A DNA stretch of 64,000 nt from Lutjanus erythropterus (GCA_020091685.1 CM034593.1:44517733-44581732), one strand, 5' to 3'; counted from the stretch's first letter, positions 1 to 12,751 are shown. Program-made: numbers and translations. The notes: generated by a model from the letters alone, not told the origin.

Positions 1-2309
1 AGAAACTTTAGGTTGTATCCACAATACAATGAACGTAAAATGGTAAAAATTTTTACTTTCTTACCTGAAAATATGTTTTGGGTTGTAAAATACACGATGT
101 TGCTCATAGAGACATGCCACATGCGGTGACATCACAGTTTTACAACTATTCCAGTGTTACAACACTTCCAGGTCTCCTCTATATTTTATATACTTACATC
201 CCAACATGAAACCAGCTTTCAGTTGCTATAGTGACTCAGTCTGTGGAGGTCTATCTGTTTCTAAAATATAAAAAGTAAAAATGAGCTGCAGTAGAGAAAA
301 TGAATGAATGTTAACACTAATAGTGATGGGAAGTCTTTTTGGCAGTCCCTTTATTTTTCTTATTTTTTAAAATTCTTCCCACTTTATTCTGCCCTTTTGA
401 ATCAGCTTCCTCACTGAGACATAAACTGGTTTTATTTGGCTTTGATATGTCTTGTCTTCAAAAACTGAGGGGAATATTCTGCCAGAGAAAATGGGCCTCC
501 AGCAGAATCAGTGGCTTTGGTTCTTTTTTTAAATTCTGTATCATCATTTCTCAATAAAATGCATCTATGTAACATCTGGCTTATGTGGAAACAGATGTGC
601 GCAGCCTGTCACGTGTTTCCACCTGAGGTCAGGAGCCTTCTGTAGTTGTAGAAAATGGTGACTGGACAAATTGTGGCTGTAGTCCATCAATTCAATAAAC
701 ATTACCACTTCAAAATATATTACTTAAAAACTTTATAATTAGGGTTTTAATTAGATTGTAAATCATTAATAAGCTGTTACAACATCAACTTGTTACTTGC
801 AAAATAGTGAGTCCACATTTATCTGTACTGTTCAGCCTCTGATCTTGTTTGCTTTACTTTGTCTTCTCTATCAGCAGCATTTATACCTGTCAGTTTCATC
901 ACATATTTGTTAATGATTTACTTGCAATTAACCACCATCAGCAGATCTTAATGGTCAAAAAGTTTCATCAGCATTTCAAATTAACACATCAAACTGCCAG
1001 ATTAATATAATGAGGCTTTCGCAATATTGTTAACTATGGTGTTTTCATCATGCTATCAGTAGTTTTTCTTCTTCTGTATGATAAATGTTTTCAGATTGTT
1101 ATGTAAAAAAAAAAAAAATTGAGAAAACTCAGAATTTCAAGGCATCTGGCTTTAAACATTTGTGTTTTAAGTCAAAGAAAAATCTTATGTATTTTAGAAA
1201 TTTTTATAGTAACCTGTGAACTGGTTTTGTCATTATTTGAGTGCTTAAAAATTAAAAGGGTGCTATAGGAAATATTAAATTATTAACCATTATTCACTTT
1301 CGCTTTGAGTTTAACAGTTTTTAAAAAAAATCTTTGATTGTTTGTTTGTTTATTTTAAAACTTAACAGTATAATCTGCAACATTTTCCTAAACTCCTGAG
1401 GAGTTTGAGTTTGACTCAAACCTCAAAAATGTTGTGAAGACAGCTGCCTTGAAATCATGAGTTTTCTGAACTTTTTTGTGTCTACAGTGCAAATTGTGAT
1501 GCTTACACTTTACCAAAAGGCTTCTTTCGCCAATTATAGCTCATCTGTAAGTGATCTATAATTGTTTATTAGTGATTTATAAAGCATTTAAAACCTAATT
1601 TATAACCTAATTATAGACTATTTCTAAATCATTTATGTCTTATTGCATTTAGTCACATCTTCATAATGGTGCAGATTTATAGAGCGTCTGAGCTGCTGTC
1701 AGACTGAATCCAGCACAAACCGTCTCTGAGCATATGGACATTCATTCAATCATTCAGGAGCATCTGGCGAATCTCATGTGCATGTATGACTAACCACCAC
1801 GTTTTGTTCCCGACCGATCATAGCAGGCAGGAGTGAATGAAGAAGCTGTCGTCAGCTTGGCTCCGACTCTGCCTTTCACGTAACCTCTTACTGACCTCAC
1901 AGGAAGGCAATCAGGACCTTCCTCATCCCAGTTTGCATCACTTCTTCTCTCAGGAGCTTATTTCTAGCACATTTCATCATTGCAGCAAACATATTCTCTC
2001 CTCTGCTATTTTTTCCTCCGCTTTGACAATCAAGCATCAAAAATTCAGGCTGCAAAATCCTGGCTCCTCCAAGCTGAACACTAACAGCAAACATGAACTT
2101 TCCTGGCCTACAGGTATTTGGGAAATACTGGAGTCCTTGCTGACCTGAGCAAGGTGAAGTGAGCATTTCTTAAAGGGTTTTAAAGTTAACACCATAATCT
2201 ACCCATGGGAATGGACTGAGCTTCTCTAAGAGCTTCTCTACTGAAGAAACTTCAGTATCTTCACAAAGAGATAGAGGCAAGTCATTTGTATGTTTATGGT
2301 GCAATTTAA
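1..2309. other. AT-rich sequence with no recognised gene
   Basis: This stretch is AT-rich, with short poly-A and poly-T runs such as 1107-1119. It has no open frame with recognisable protein character, no splice-bounded conserved exon and no RNA gene that I can see. The 103-residue frame at 1837-2148 and its antisense partner have no family features. Confidence 0.5.
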
Positions 2310-2359
2310 GCAGGGATGGACCCATGCTGACTGAAGGGCAGGGGCAAAAAAATGTAAAG

Positions 2360-3075
2360 GGCACCAACTGTATGCAGTGGGGCACCAGCACAGAAAAGCT
2401 ATGATGTACTTTATCAGGTTTTCTACTGGACGGGCACTCTAGTGGGCACTTTATCAGGTTTTGTCCACTGGAAGGGCACTCTAGAGGGCACTTACACACC
2501 TTTTGTCTGTTAGAAGGGAACTATAGAGGGCAGTTTTTCATGTTTTGCAAACTGCATAGGCACTGTAAAGCAGAGTTTCCCAAACTTCTTTTTGAAATGA
2601 CAACCCAAGTCACAATAAGAGAGTTCATTTGTGCATAAATTAACTTTCCTGACTATTTTCACTGCCATTTTTACATCACCCTATATCATCTAGATGCTTT
2701 TTATTGAAAACATGTACAGATGTAAAAACTTTATAAATGAGAAATAAATTCATTTAAGCTGAGTCAACAGGCGATCTCATTCTTTTAATTTCCTCTTATC
2801 AGGAAAACAATATTGGACATTTTAGCCTATCTCATAAATGAGACAAAAAAAGTGCATTTAGACAGAATTAACAGTTTTTTCCCCTCTCATCAGTAAAAGA
2901 ATACACACATTTAAATACTTTTAAAAAGATGTACTCCAGATATAAATCTTAAATTTGTGGACCCAAATAAAATGTCCTGTGACCCACCTGTGGGTCCTGT
3001 CTTTGAGAATGACTGTTTTCATGTTTTGTCCACTGGAAGGACACACTAGAAGGAACTTGATCACATTGTCTTGGG
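2360..3075. repeat. 42-bp minisatellite interrupted by an inserted element
   Basis: The unit resembles GGGCACTCTAGAGGGCACTT followed by TATCAGGTTTTGTCCACTGG. About three to four diverged copies run from 2409 to 2571. The array stops at CACTGTAAAG and resumes at about 3023 with TTTTCATGTTTTGTCCACTGG. The intervening block, about 450 bp, begins CAGAGTTTCCCAAACTTC and ends in TTTGAGAATGACTG. This is consistent with a hAT-type insertion into the array. Confidence 0.7.
2572..3023. mobile_element. hAT-like non-autonomous element inside the 42-bp array
   Basis: The left end is CAGAGTTTCCCAAACTTC. The reverse complement of the right end is CAGTCATTCTCAAAGACAGG. Both have the CAG...TCTCAAA/TCCCAAA character of hAT termini, followed on both sides by a GTCAC motif. 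I see no matching 8-bp target duplication, so the exact ends are uncertain. No transposase is encoded. Confidence 0.5.
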
Positions 3076-3429
3076 CAGGCAATCACCCCCACTGCCCACC
3101 CCTTGAGCTCACAGGTAGATTTGTGAAAAAAAAAGCCTTTTGTAAATCAGGGTCTCTTATTGGGACACAATTTTGACTCATAAAACACAGTACTATCATT
3201 TATCTTTCTTTCTTCATCTGTTCTCTATATGCAAACATAAATCATTCAACCAGCCTCTGTAATACACTCCAGCGTAGTCATTATTCACAGAGATATTAAT
3301 GTGTATCAGATCTGTAACGGAAGCATCTGTTTTACTTACCAGAACAGCCTCATAACAAACATGGTTGTATATGACCCAACTCTAGCAGTTTAATAACAGA
3401 GGAAGTTGTGCTGAAGACGTGTATACGTA

Positions 3430-3431
<2 letters not shown>

Positions 3432-3469
<38 letters not shown>
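3432..3469. repeat. (GT)n microsatellite
   Basis: Nineteen uninterrupted GT units. The surrounding 3080-4100 shows no gene. Confidence 0.97.
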
Positions 3470-3472
<3 letters not shown>

Positions 3473-4103
3473 TCTGTTAATGTAATATAGAGAGAATGGG
3501 AGAAACCAGTCAAGTGAAAAACATATAAGTGTTAAACAGAAGCTCACACACCAGCTGCTTCACAGCCAACATACCGCAGGGCTTTCTCTTATCACATGGC
3601 AGCTATGCATTGTCTGAAAACACGTGAAGAAAGAAGCACAAGAACAATAACTGTGTGCAGTATCAGTGAAATACAACGATATAAAAACCAGGAGGAAATC
3701 CAGTTTTTAATCTAATTAACAAATTATAATAGCGTATGAAAGGCACAATATGTATTCTGCCACTTAGTGGTCTCTGTCACATTAAAACAATGAAGATGTA
3801 GTTTGATGTTGTTGTGAAGTAGTGTGGAATCATGGAGTTGTTGTCGTCACTGTTAAACAACCTCTGATTGCTGATGAAAATGCATCTGACATGACATAGG
3901 CAGATATCTTGTTCATGCATGAGGTAATATTTGAGTTACTTTGACTAAATGAATTTTTCTGTATTTGAACATCATTGGAAACATCTAGGATAACTCAACA
4001 AAATACATAACATATGTCTTGCATTTTTATATATTTTAATGCAGAAATGTTACATATTGTGAGCAGCTTCATGTAGGAATTACTTTCTTCCCATTAGAAA
4101 AGT

Positions 4104-4372
4104 AGTTCCAAGAGGTCCTTTGCAGACAGAAAGTAGTTCACAACAAAGTTTGTGGATTATTTTGAGTAAGATGTCAAGATTTCATGATATTTGGAAAGAG
4201 ACACGGTTTTTAATTTTTCAAAAGTATTTTTGGCGATTTGAGCACCACAGGACTGGTGCCATTTATCATTATATTGAGCGGCAGACGCCTACGGCCGATA
4301 TCTCCAAACTCTGCAACTTACAACAAAACAGTTTAGATGGTTAAATAGCACTACAGGTGAACTATCCCTAAA
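4104..4372. mobile_element. Truncated IR-5 element (right part)
   Basis: The segment CTCTGCAACTTACAACAAAA through TAAATAGCACTACAGGTGAA and CTATCCC matches the right half of the fuller IR-5 copy at 20592-21061 (CTCTGCAACTCACACCAAAA, TAAATAGCACTTCAGG). No clear left end is present. The 74-residue frame here is a by-product of the repeat. Confidence 0.6.
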
Positions 4373-4427
4373 GGTCCGGCATGTGAGATTCATGGGTAGA
4401 TTGTAGCATATTCATTCAGTATATTAA

Positions 4428-4447
4428 TCTTCTTCTTCTTCTTCTTC

Positions 4448-4500
<53 letters not shown>
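4428..4500. repeat. Compound (CTT)n(ATT)n microsatellite
   Basis: About seven CTT units are followed by about seventeen ATT units with no interruption. Confidence 0.97.
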
Positions 4501-4502
<2 letters not shown>

Positions 4503-4623
4503 ACTAAATTCATCATTCATTCATAGTATATAATCACCTGAAATTATGACAAACCAAACACTGGCTTCTAATTTGGCATTTAAGAACCATAGAGCAAGGA
4601 ATGAAAAATTAAAAAAACAAAAC

Positions 4624-4625
<2 letters not shown>

Positions 4626-4654
<29 letters not shown>
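4626..4654. repeat. (CA)n microsatellite
   Basis: About fourteen CA units, followed by an A/C-rich tail. Confidence 0.95.
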
Positions 4655-4659
<5 letters not shown>

Positions 4660-5077
4660 AAACAAAAAAGCGTCAGTACACTACAGTGTGTTGTAAAACC
4701 CTTACAAACTTCCTCACATCACTCTAAGCAGCCATTTAGGACACTGGCTGTCCGCCAGCAAGGAGATATTGTAATTATGGGCCCTCATTCGAGAAAACAT
4801 CACTAAGATAGATGAAAGCCATCATGTGAAGAATCTGAGGATATGTAATGTGGCTGGAGTTTTGTGACTATCAAGATAGAGGAGAGTCCCAAACGGAGGA
4901 GAGGTCAAGGTTGGAAGAAATTAGTGGAAAACTTTTCAGTGATCAATAGAATAATGGGGACCAGCAGCAAGAACTGCTAAGTGTTTTTACCTGTCTTTGT
5001 GTCTTTGTGGGAGAGAGAGAACACCTCACTGTGAATTGTAAGACAATAGAATTCTTTTCATTTTTATTTCTCATCCA

Positions 5078-6350
5078 TGTTGAAAAAAACCTAATTTTTA
5101 AAGATGGTTAAAAGATGTGGGTAGCTATAAAGTGATATATGGCCACAACTAATAGCACTTAGCAAAACTCCAACATTAGCATCACTAACTAACTAAAGTA
5201 GATCAGCTGGCTAGGGTCTTCACAGACTACAAGATGCACTGACTTTGTTACAAGATACAGCCACTTTACTTCACCACACAACACAAAACCTAAGATAACT
5301 TACTGGATTAACAGACTTATTTGAATACAAATCACAATCTTTTCCTAAAGGGACCCAAATTGTTTTTGCTGACTGAAATCACTTTTCCACCAGGACATGC
5401 CCCCTCAGTACCAAAAACTCCTGCCACATGGGTGTCCATAATAGAAGAAACTGCGAAACTGGAAGTAAGACAATAGGTTTTCAAAGACACCGTGGTTCAT
5501 GGACATTGACACGAGGACAGGAGTCGGGTTACTTGATGTTTATATGTACCTGATTCTGAAGCCAGGGAAATACACAAAGCAAAGAAAGGTGTTTGTTGTT
5601 GAAATTAAAGTGACGAGAACAACTAAGGATTTTCTGGTTGTACATGGACAGGTTTATGGCATATTAATAAATAGTAAAAAGATGTGTTTGGTTGCAGCGG
5701 TGGTGAGCATGCGCAATGCGATGCAATGTGATAAGGTGCGGTGCAACGCAATGCAACATGACGCAACACAACATGATGCAACAGACTCAACGTGACGCGA
5801 CGCAACGTGAGGCATGGCAATGTGGCACAATGCCACACGACACAACACAACGCAACAAGATGCAACACAACATGACACAATGTGATGCAACATCACGCAA
5901 CGCCATGCAACACAACACAATGTACGATTATTGCAGAATATAAATTAAAGATACTAGATACTTAATTCTTAAGTAACATCAGTCAATACAGTATATAATT
6001 AAAGATCCATTTGCTTCTCCTTTCTTTAGCTTTTCTTTATTTTTTCTTTGGTCAGTGGGTGTGACCACAGTGATTCTACTGACTGTGCATATATACTGCA
6101 CTATATACTGAGCATATTAGCTAGTATTTTGCTGACATTAGTTAACTTAAAGTGTGGCTATATGTGCTTTTACAGGCCCACCACCAACATATTTTAACCA
6201 ATTATAAAATTTGGTTTTCTTTTCGATGTAGATGAACCTTGCACATAGTGTAAGAACAGGAAACATGAAGGAGAAAGTTGACCAAGGTATCAAACTTGCT
6301 CAGTTGTTACTGGAGCAGAGAGCAAAAAGTGGTGGGATTTAGGAAGAGTC
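5078..6350. mobile_element. IR-1 copy A: diverged inverted-repeat element
   Basis: The left arm (5078-5200, GTTGAAAAAAACCTAATTTT, GGTTAAAAGATGTGGGTAGC) is the reverse complement, with differences, of the right arm (6130-6250). The right terminal part (GGAAACATGAAGGAGAAAGT to GGGATTTAGGAAGAGTCAG) matches copies at 23520-23577 and 62220-62320. The left terminal ~80 bp are missing or unrecognisable. The interior carries the pentanucleotide satellite at 5710-5924. No transposase is seen. Confidence 0.65.
5710..5924. repeat. Diverged pentanucleotide satellite (CAACA/TGCAA type)
   Basis: About 215 bp of ACAAC, GCAAC, ATGAT and CGCAA words with five-base spacing, for example GCAACACAACATGATGCAAC. 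CpG and TpG/CpA variants alternate, as expected of a methylated repeat losing CpG. It is open in several frames on both strands, giving His/Cys-rich or Gln/Met-rich frames that are not proteins. Confidence 0.85.
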
Positions 6351-6379
6351 AGCTGAGCTCCTAATAACTTGGTATGAAA

Positions 6380-7464
6380 CAGGCTCCTTATAAATCCTCT
6401 TCTTGCATAAAAGCAAAGCCCCAGGTGTGCTCACAGCCTCATTTAGGTGAAAGGTAGTCAAGATCTTGCAGTGTCAGTCAGGCCTTAGACAAGCGGGCGG
6501 TGATGCTCGTCAGTGCAGGCAAACCCTGATGACTTCTGACAGCAGTGAGTGCTACACTATTGTCTTCCATCACTAACACCCCTCTGCTGTCCACCAGCAC
6601 TCAAGCTCAGCCATCCAACTAATAAAGAAGCCTGGAACATACACACAATCGACCCGCTCTCCCTACACAAACTCACACCCCTGTATATACATAGGAAAAC
6701 ACTCTCTCACATGACCCTTTACACATACATGCACACCGTATGGTGGGCACTGTGGATCACCTGGGGAAAATACTTGAAAATAAATTGAATGAATAGGATT
6801 CATGTTGGGAAAATAGAGTTTGAAAAAAAAAGTTTGCTGATGTTTTCATGATTTCTTTAAAATTCAAGTTTGATCCCTTTTTGTCAGTTGCTTCTCCTAT
6901 CACTGTTAACTGTAAAAATAAATTGTGGGATGTTAGATGTGAACTTTTCTTGGCTTCTGAAGAGGGTCACGTCAGAAAAGTTTGAGAACAACTTCTGCAT
7001 ACTATCATAATGATATGCACATACACCCATACTGTAACCATCTGTACCATCTCCACTCCATCTGTAAGTGGTCATACAACTCAGTCCAACCAGCCTTTAA
7101 GTCTGTCTATGTCCACATCTTGATGTTCTGATTAAATCAAATGTGTAATATTATTGGAGGGTAGATGCGCTGTATCCTGCACCAAACAGGAAGCTGGTGA
7201 CAGAAAAAATAGTGCAGCTAACCAAAGGAGGCTGGTAGCAAACTGAGGCAACAAAATCCAAAATTTTACATTTGTGTGGAAATACAGTTTATGTTTATTG
7301 GTTATATACCAACACTAATCTTGCTCCCCGACTTTTAACTGTCTCTAGGCGCCTGTGTGGACAGGTACGGATCTATTACTGCTACTGAACATCCTGCTTT
7401 GAACTTATCACAACTTTTTATTCAACATGCTAGGCATACTAACCCTGTAATGGGCGATACAAAG
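6380..7464. other. Gene-free sequence
   Basis: No conserved exon, RNA or clear repeat boundary seen. The short frames here have no family features. Confidence 0.4.
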
Positions 7465-7765
7465 CAACAGCCTCTGGAGCTGAAAAATGACGCCAAAGTT
7501 TCTCAAATGGCCACTTGAGGCTGGCTCCAAAATGAAATCAAATGAAAAATGCCCAACCTTACAGCAGATATACACGTTTAGTCCCTGCAGTTTTGGTCTC
7601 TATAGCTAATTTTCCTGTTCATAACAACTGGACGAGGTTAATTTTTATATAACTCAAATTTTTATAGCTGACAGTTTGGTGTAGTAAGGCACTGCAAAGA
7701 TGACAACAGCCGGAGCCACCAGGCTGAGCTTTACAATTGCTTTATGGGTGACTATGTCCATGCTT
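7465..7765. repeat. Dispersed repeat related to the one at 42505-42820
   Basis: Carries the 'AAATGGCCACTTGAGGCTGG' and 'TTTTGGTCTCTATAGCTAAT' blocks, which I recall as a common dispersed fish sequence. The related piece near 42580 carries the matching 'GCCACCAGGAGGTGACTCCA' part. The class is not determined. Confidence 0.5.
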
Positions 7766-8930
7766 TATACAGTCTGTAGGCCATACACACACAAACACAC
7801 AGTTCAGTACTGGACTTGTTTGGAATGCGTGGGTGGGTGAGGAGTTCAGTAGCAGGGTGCAATGCACAAGAGCAGAGTCACTGTCTCTATTTTGTGCTTA
7901 TTATATGAACTTTTACAGTTTTAGTCAACTAAATTTCTATGAATAATTCATGTTAAAATACTCTGCTCCTGGCAGTCTTTGGAGTAGACAGACTGTTAAA
8001 CCAAACTCTGCAGCATCACTAAGACTCTTTTCTGATTCACTTTGATCTACAGGTGCTAACAGCACACGTCATTTACTCGGTAACATTATTAACAAACCTG
8101 TGATGAAGTATTTGCCACAGAGGCACACTACACGCACAAATTGACTGGTCCGGCACTACAGTACTTGTTTCACCTGACCAAAGTAACATATGTGGTTCAT
8201 ACCACTTAGGAGAATATATAGGGTGGACACAAACAAAACCTTCAAACCTTATTTCAAAAGTGGCAAGTATTAAATTGATTTTATACAATTTATTGCAAAA
8301 TAATATGGGCTCTGCACCCAAGAGTCTGATTCCACCAAGACACATTTTTAGTGAGTATTATTTAAGTTTCTTCAGTGGCCTGGTTTTTATTTTTGCTAAC
8401 TTTTGAAGAAAGCCTGACAGCGATGTGTCACAGTAACACCAGGTGATGCCACAGAGAGATCTCTCAAAAGAGATCAACATGCATCTCTTCACAGTTAAGT
8501 GGAAATCCAAAATCTGCACCAAACTGTTGCATGAGAAAGCCACAATATACTCATTCAAGGTTTTTTTTTTAATTCAACATTGTAGATGAATACTGGTGAC
8601 ATCAAAACAATGACATGTGGAATTATATGTATGCTGGAGAAAGTATGAAAACAAGTTCAAATGTTTTATATTTTAGATGCTTAAAAAGCAAAAAGATCCT
8701 CACATTTCTCTGCATCTGCAACCAAAGATTTAATAATGTTAAAGTTATAATGTGTGCCTAATTTCTTAGCTCTTTGATATTTTACATTCTTCAAAGCAGC
8801 CACCTTTTGCTTTGATGACAGCTTTGCTCACTGTTGGTATAATATGATTAATTTTGCATACGACATTGATGGCTTTTATGTTTGACTTATTTCAGGATTC
8901 ACTGCTGATGTTTTTATGCTGCTGAAACTT
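7766..8930. other. Gene-free sequence
   Basis: No supported feature. The 90- and 66-residue minus-strand frames at 8073 and 8358 lack family features and splice context. Confidence 0.4.
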
Positions 8931-8980
8931 GTGGAAAAAAAACACCCGCTTGCAAAAATATGGACCTCATTTTCCTTTTT

Positions 8981-8986
8981 TTTATT
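8981..8986 (-). promoter_or_regulatory. Candidate distal poly(A) signal on the prkca strand
   Basis: On the minus strand AATAAA lies in GCAAATAAAAAAAAGG. A G/T-rich stretch (GGGTGTTTTTTTTCC) follows about 30-45 bases downstream, where a cleavage downstream element would sit. The 250 bp before it (8990-9240) are A/T-rich and free of recognised repeats, like a 3' UTR end. It is 8.3 kb past the prkca stop. Mammalian PRKCA has a long 3' UTR, so a long fish UTR is plausible, but several transposons lie between. Confidence 0.25.
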
Positions 8987-8989
8987 TGC

Positions 8990-10230
8990 ATTATCATACA
9001 TTAGGTACAAATGACACAATCAATTACAAGGTAAGTAGCTCAGACTCATTTTAAAGGTTTCAGGCTGACAAGGGAAGAAAACAAACATACACCATTTGCA
9101 AAATACAATATATTCTTTCTTTTACAGTCTATGTAGATATCTACTGTAAGTCATTTATGTACAAGGACAGGGGTGCTGAGATTATAAATGAACAAAGAGA
9201 GGAGCGTTAGAGACCATGTTACTGTGTGGGTTAAGGAATAAGGCATTCCTGCACATCATTGATCCTGTGCTCTGTACGGCCAAAAAGATGGCAGCTCACC
9301 GCAACTCTCTTCATTTCACAGCGAACAGGACACAGCGGAGAGTAATGACTAACTACGAAGAAGAAAAGATGTTAAACAGGGTTCATCTAAAGCAAACGGG
9401 TACATTAAAGGACTATTGCAGAAAATTAGAACAGACCTCTCTCTCTCAAAACTTTACATTTAAGATAAAACATCAGGAAGTTACTTCATCATTTCTGGCC
9501 ATCCTACTCATTCAAATTAAAAACAAAAAGGTGAGGACATCAAATTGAATGTAAACAAAGCAAAACACCAAATACATTTGGCTGACTCCTTTCCCATGGT
9601 GCATTTGGAGGGGGCCAGCAGAGAGGAGGAAAAGGTGGGATTGACGTGTTGAGTGAATTGAACTGCTTTTCCTGACCTGAAGGGATTTAAAGGGTGAAAG
9701 GAGGAGGACACTGTCAATAAGATGATGGATGGACTTGGCCCAGGCACTGAGGAGGGAGGAACAGGTGCGGTGGGAGGGGGAGTACGAGAGACGACAAGGG
9801 AGGGGTGGTTCAATGTGACCAGGCACAGGGGGTTGTCCTTCAAACAGGTCATTGCCATCTATCCTTTCACTCATTTTACCCAATCCCATCAATCACCAGC
9901 TCATCGTTCCTCCTCTACGCCAAAATCACCCTTTGAAATCGTCGATACATGTATTAATTAACTCACTGCGTCATTCAGTCTTTAATAGGCACAGGGAGGT
10001 AAAGGTAAAGCAAGCAGACACAGGAGGATGAGTCAAGTAGCAGTTTCGTGACTGTAAGGGTTAACGGCGTCAGTCAAGAAGTTACAGACTTTTATTAACA
10101 TTCATTCAACACTAACATGGTGAGAGTAAATTAACTTCAACTAGGCTACTCTGACGATTGATTAAAAATACCGTAAGCGGAGTAAAAGGTACAGAGTAAA
10201 AATGAATGAGAGTGAGTCGAGAGTTTAGAT
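8990..10230. other. Non-repetitive stretch, possibly distal 3' UTR of the minus-strand kinase gene
   Basis: No coding exon seen and no repeat family recognised. The sequence has many polypyrimidine/polypurine runs. The frames of 110-126 residues (9216, 9512) overlap on opposite strands and look random. Confidence 0.3.
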
Positions 10231-11654
10231 CAGAGGTTTTCAGACTCTGTGACACTGTGGGCCTCCCCTCAGACAGAGCTTGGGAAAACTTTCACTCAAT
10301 TCCTGGATGTCTATGGGATCATGATTAAGTCACTTTATCCCATTGACACTGAACAACTGAACCCATATAGCCCAATCATATTGTTTTACATAATGTCAGA
10401 CTACACCAAATACAAAAAAAAGGTCTGTCAAATTAGTTTCTGACTTGAGGAAAGTGGGGAAAACAGTCAAATTGACCCATCCTAAGTCAACTTCCTCCTC
10501 TCCTGTTTCCTATACTTAGATAGCCTGTGACACTGGTTCCCAAATGGCCAAAAAGTGTGCCTCTGGATTTTGTGGCAACCATAAAATATTACTGCAATAT
10601 ACAACCATACAGACAGTTATGAATAAATTTTCTGTTTGCAATATAAGTACATTGTGAGCACTAATTTCCCAATACAGAGGAAAATTCTACGCGCTAAATA
10701 AAAATCCTGAACAAACTTTCTGTTCCAGGATGGTGGGAGTAATTAGAGCGTCACACATAAAAGGCCCTGATTGATTGACGCCTAATTTTTTTTACCCACA
10801 CACACTCCTGGAACTCTTCCTCTGATTGGCTAGTATTCGTAGCCTCTGTTAGTTCGGTTGGGTATGAAGGCTATTTTGCATGGGTATGAATACAGATGTG
10901 CCTTGAGATTTTAGCTTGCAAGGGTTGCCAGGTCCACATTTTTCCTTTGGAATTGGGCTACTTTTTTTGAAGTGCTGCCACAGGATTTTTTTTTTTTTTT
11001 TGTCCGCTGGCTGGTTGAACCTATTTTGCATGCAAATTACACTAATAATATCCATAAATACACAGCTGTAATTGAAATGAAATAATTTATTTATACCTAA
11101 ATCCTACCAAACTGAGTCCAGATAAGCATGCCCACATAAACACACACATATATGATGTGACTGCGCTCTCTGGGCTGGTTTTGTCACAGACACCTGGCAA
11201 CCCTGCCCTTCAGGGGGCCTTAGGTACAAAAAGTTTGTAAACCACTAGCAATATTGCACTATGTGCTAGGCTCATATCTGTTGAAAAACAAATGAAAAAT
11301 TTTGATCTCAGTTAATTGCTGGAAGACATGTAAAAGTAACATATGTAGTCACATCTTAAGTTAGATAATGTCGCCAAAATGTTAGCTAACTAGCTAGCTT
11401 ATTTAGCTAGATTTTTGATAATACTTGTTATCAAACATAACTAGCTAGCTAACAACTGATGTACATTAGCTGGCTAGTTAGAACTGCTGTTGGAGGAAGC
11501 AGCAAAAAGAGGCGGGACTTAGGAAGGGTCAATTCCCCATCACTTTATTGCTGTTCTATTTAGGCTTTTCTATATGATCTCCTTTTAATAACTAAAATCT
11601 AAAACAAAATCGGAGACCCCCTGGGGAGGCCCCCTCCCACTTTGAAAACCTCTG
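10231..11654. mobile_element. hAT-like element hosting an IR-1 insertion
   Basis: The left end is CAGAGGTTTTCAGACTCTG. The reverse complement of the right end is CAGAGGTTTTCAAAGTGGG, and both run into GGGCCTCCCC/GGGGGCC. The flanking 8-mers GTTTAGAT and TTTGAGAT agree at six positions, a plausible decayed target duplication. The element is split by the IR-1 copy at about 10473-11531. No transposase. Confidence 0.75.
10473..11531. mobile_element. IR-1 copy B nested in the hAT-like element
   Basis: It starts TGACCCATCCTAAGTC and ends with GGGACTTAGGAAGGGTCA, inverted copies of each other. CTCCTCTCCTGTTTCCTATA and TAGATAGCC on the left match other IR-1 arms. The interior has GCTAGCTA-rich sequence (11380-11480) shared with copy C. 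The segment 10780-11250 may hold a further insertion (poly-T at 10987-11001). Confidence 0.7.
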
Positions 11655-12751
11655 TTTGAGATGAGGATGAAGATTAAGAAGAAGAGGTACAGTATATCTG
11701 TTCAAGTTGGGAAAGGCACACACGGGGAGAGTAAGTTTTTTTTTTCATGACCACAATGACTGTGACATTTTGACATTTTGAAAACATTTCTGAGAAGAAA
11801 AGGGAATGGGGAATCAAGTCACCAGAGATTCTGTTAAAGGGATGAACCTAGACTGTTAAATCAGCACATACAGAGGTGTGAGTTAGGCTCAGGCGAGGGC
11901 AAGACTGTTGCTGAGTAAACTCTTGAGTATGTACAAGGAAATATTTTCTCTCACTTCTGTGAAATTCACTGGATGTTAAATCAAATGCTCCACAAGCTGA
12001 AATGTTTTTCAGAGACAATTCTGCCCGAGGCGAGACAGGCAGGAGGATCTGATACCGTGTAAGTCGAGTCGTCTATCAGACTGACTGGCATGGTGGAGTG
12101 AACGGACACAATGATGTGCACTGGTATACTCGCGGCAGCATGCTACTGTATATGTTATGTGGCCAACAGATTGAACAGCAGGTGTGGCTGTAGGCAGGTC
12201 TCGGCTGCCACAGAGAGTCATCCACGTGACATGACAGCTAGAACAACACTGCTGTTGTTGGGCTCTGGCCTTCTCCAGGTTTGGCACATGCAAAAAAGGT
12301 TATAATAATACGATAGGAAACACGGTAGGAGAGCACAACTCTTAGAAAAAACATGGAGAAAATATCATCAATAGTTCCTATATTTATCAGTGAGATATGA
12401 GATTTTTTTATGTGATATACCCTTTGAAACATTCCCGAATTTCTTGAGCAGAAGCTAGAGAAATAAAACTGACAACACTGACAACAACAAAAGCAAAAAA
12501 AAATAAAAAACAAGCAAATGACAACAACACAACATTAAGATTCTAACATAAACCCCATTAATGAGACACTACAGAGCGAGCATTACTACTGGTATAGCAA
12601 CGAGCCGTGCTTGAGCCACAACTCACCACAGATATGGGTTCAGTGTTCCACATCGCCCTAAATAATGTAAGAACAAGGGGCCATAATGTAAATATATCAA
12701 GTTTCTACTGAAAAGATCTAGAACCAGGGACTATGTGGCAGAGAAGTCTAT
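11655..12751. other. Gene-free sequence
   Basis: No conserved exon recognised. Frames at 12009-12305 occur on both strands and look like chance. Confidence 0.4.

Noticed and set aside
5499-5943. Overlapping Cys/His-rich and Gln/Met-rich frames on both strands
   Set aside because: They are produced by the pentanucleotide satellite, not by selection on a protein.
9216-9892. Frames of 110-126 residues on both strands suggesting a gene near 9.5 kb
   Set aside because: They overlap on opposite strands, lack domain signatures and splice-bounded conservation; UTR or intergenic sequence is more likely.
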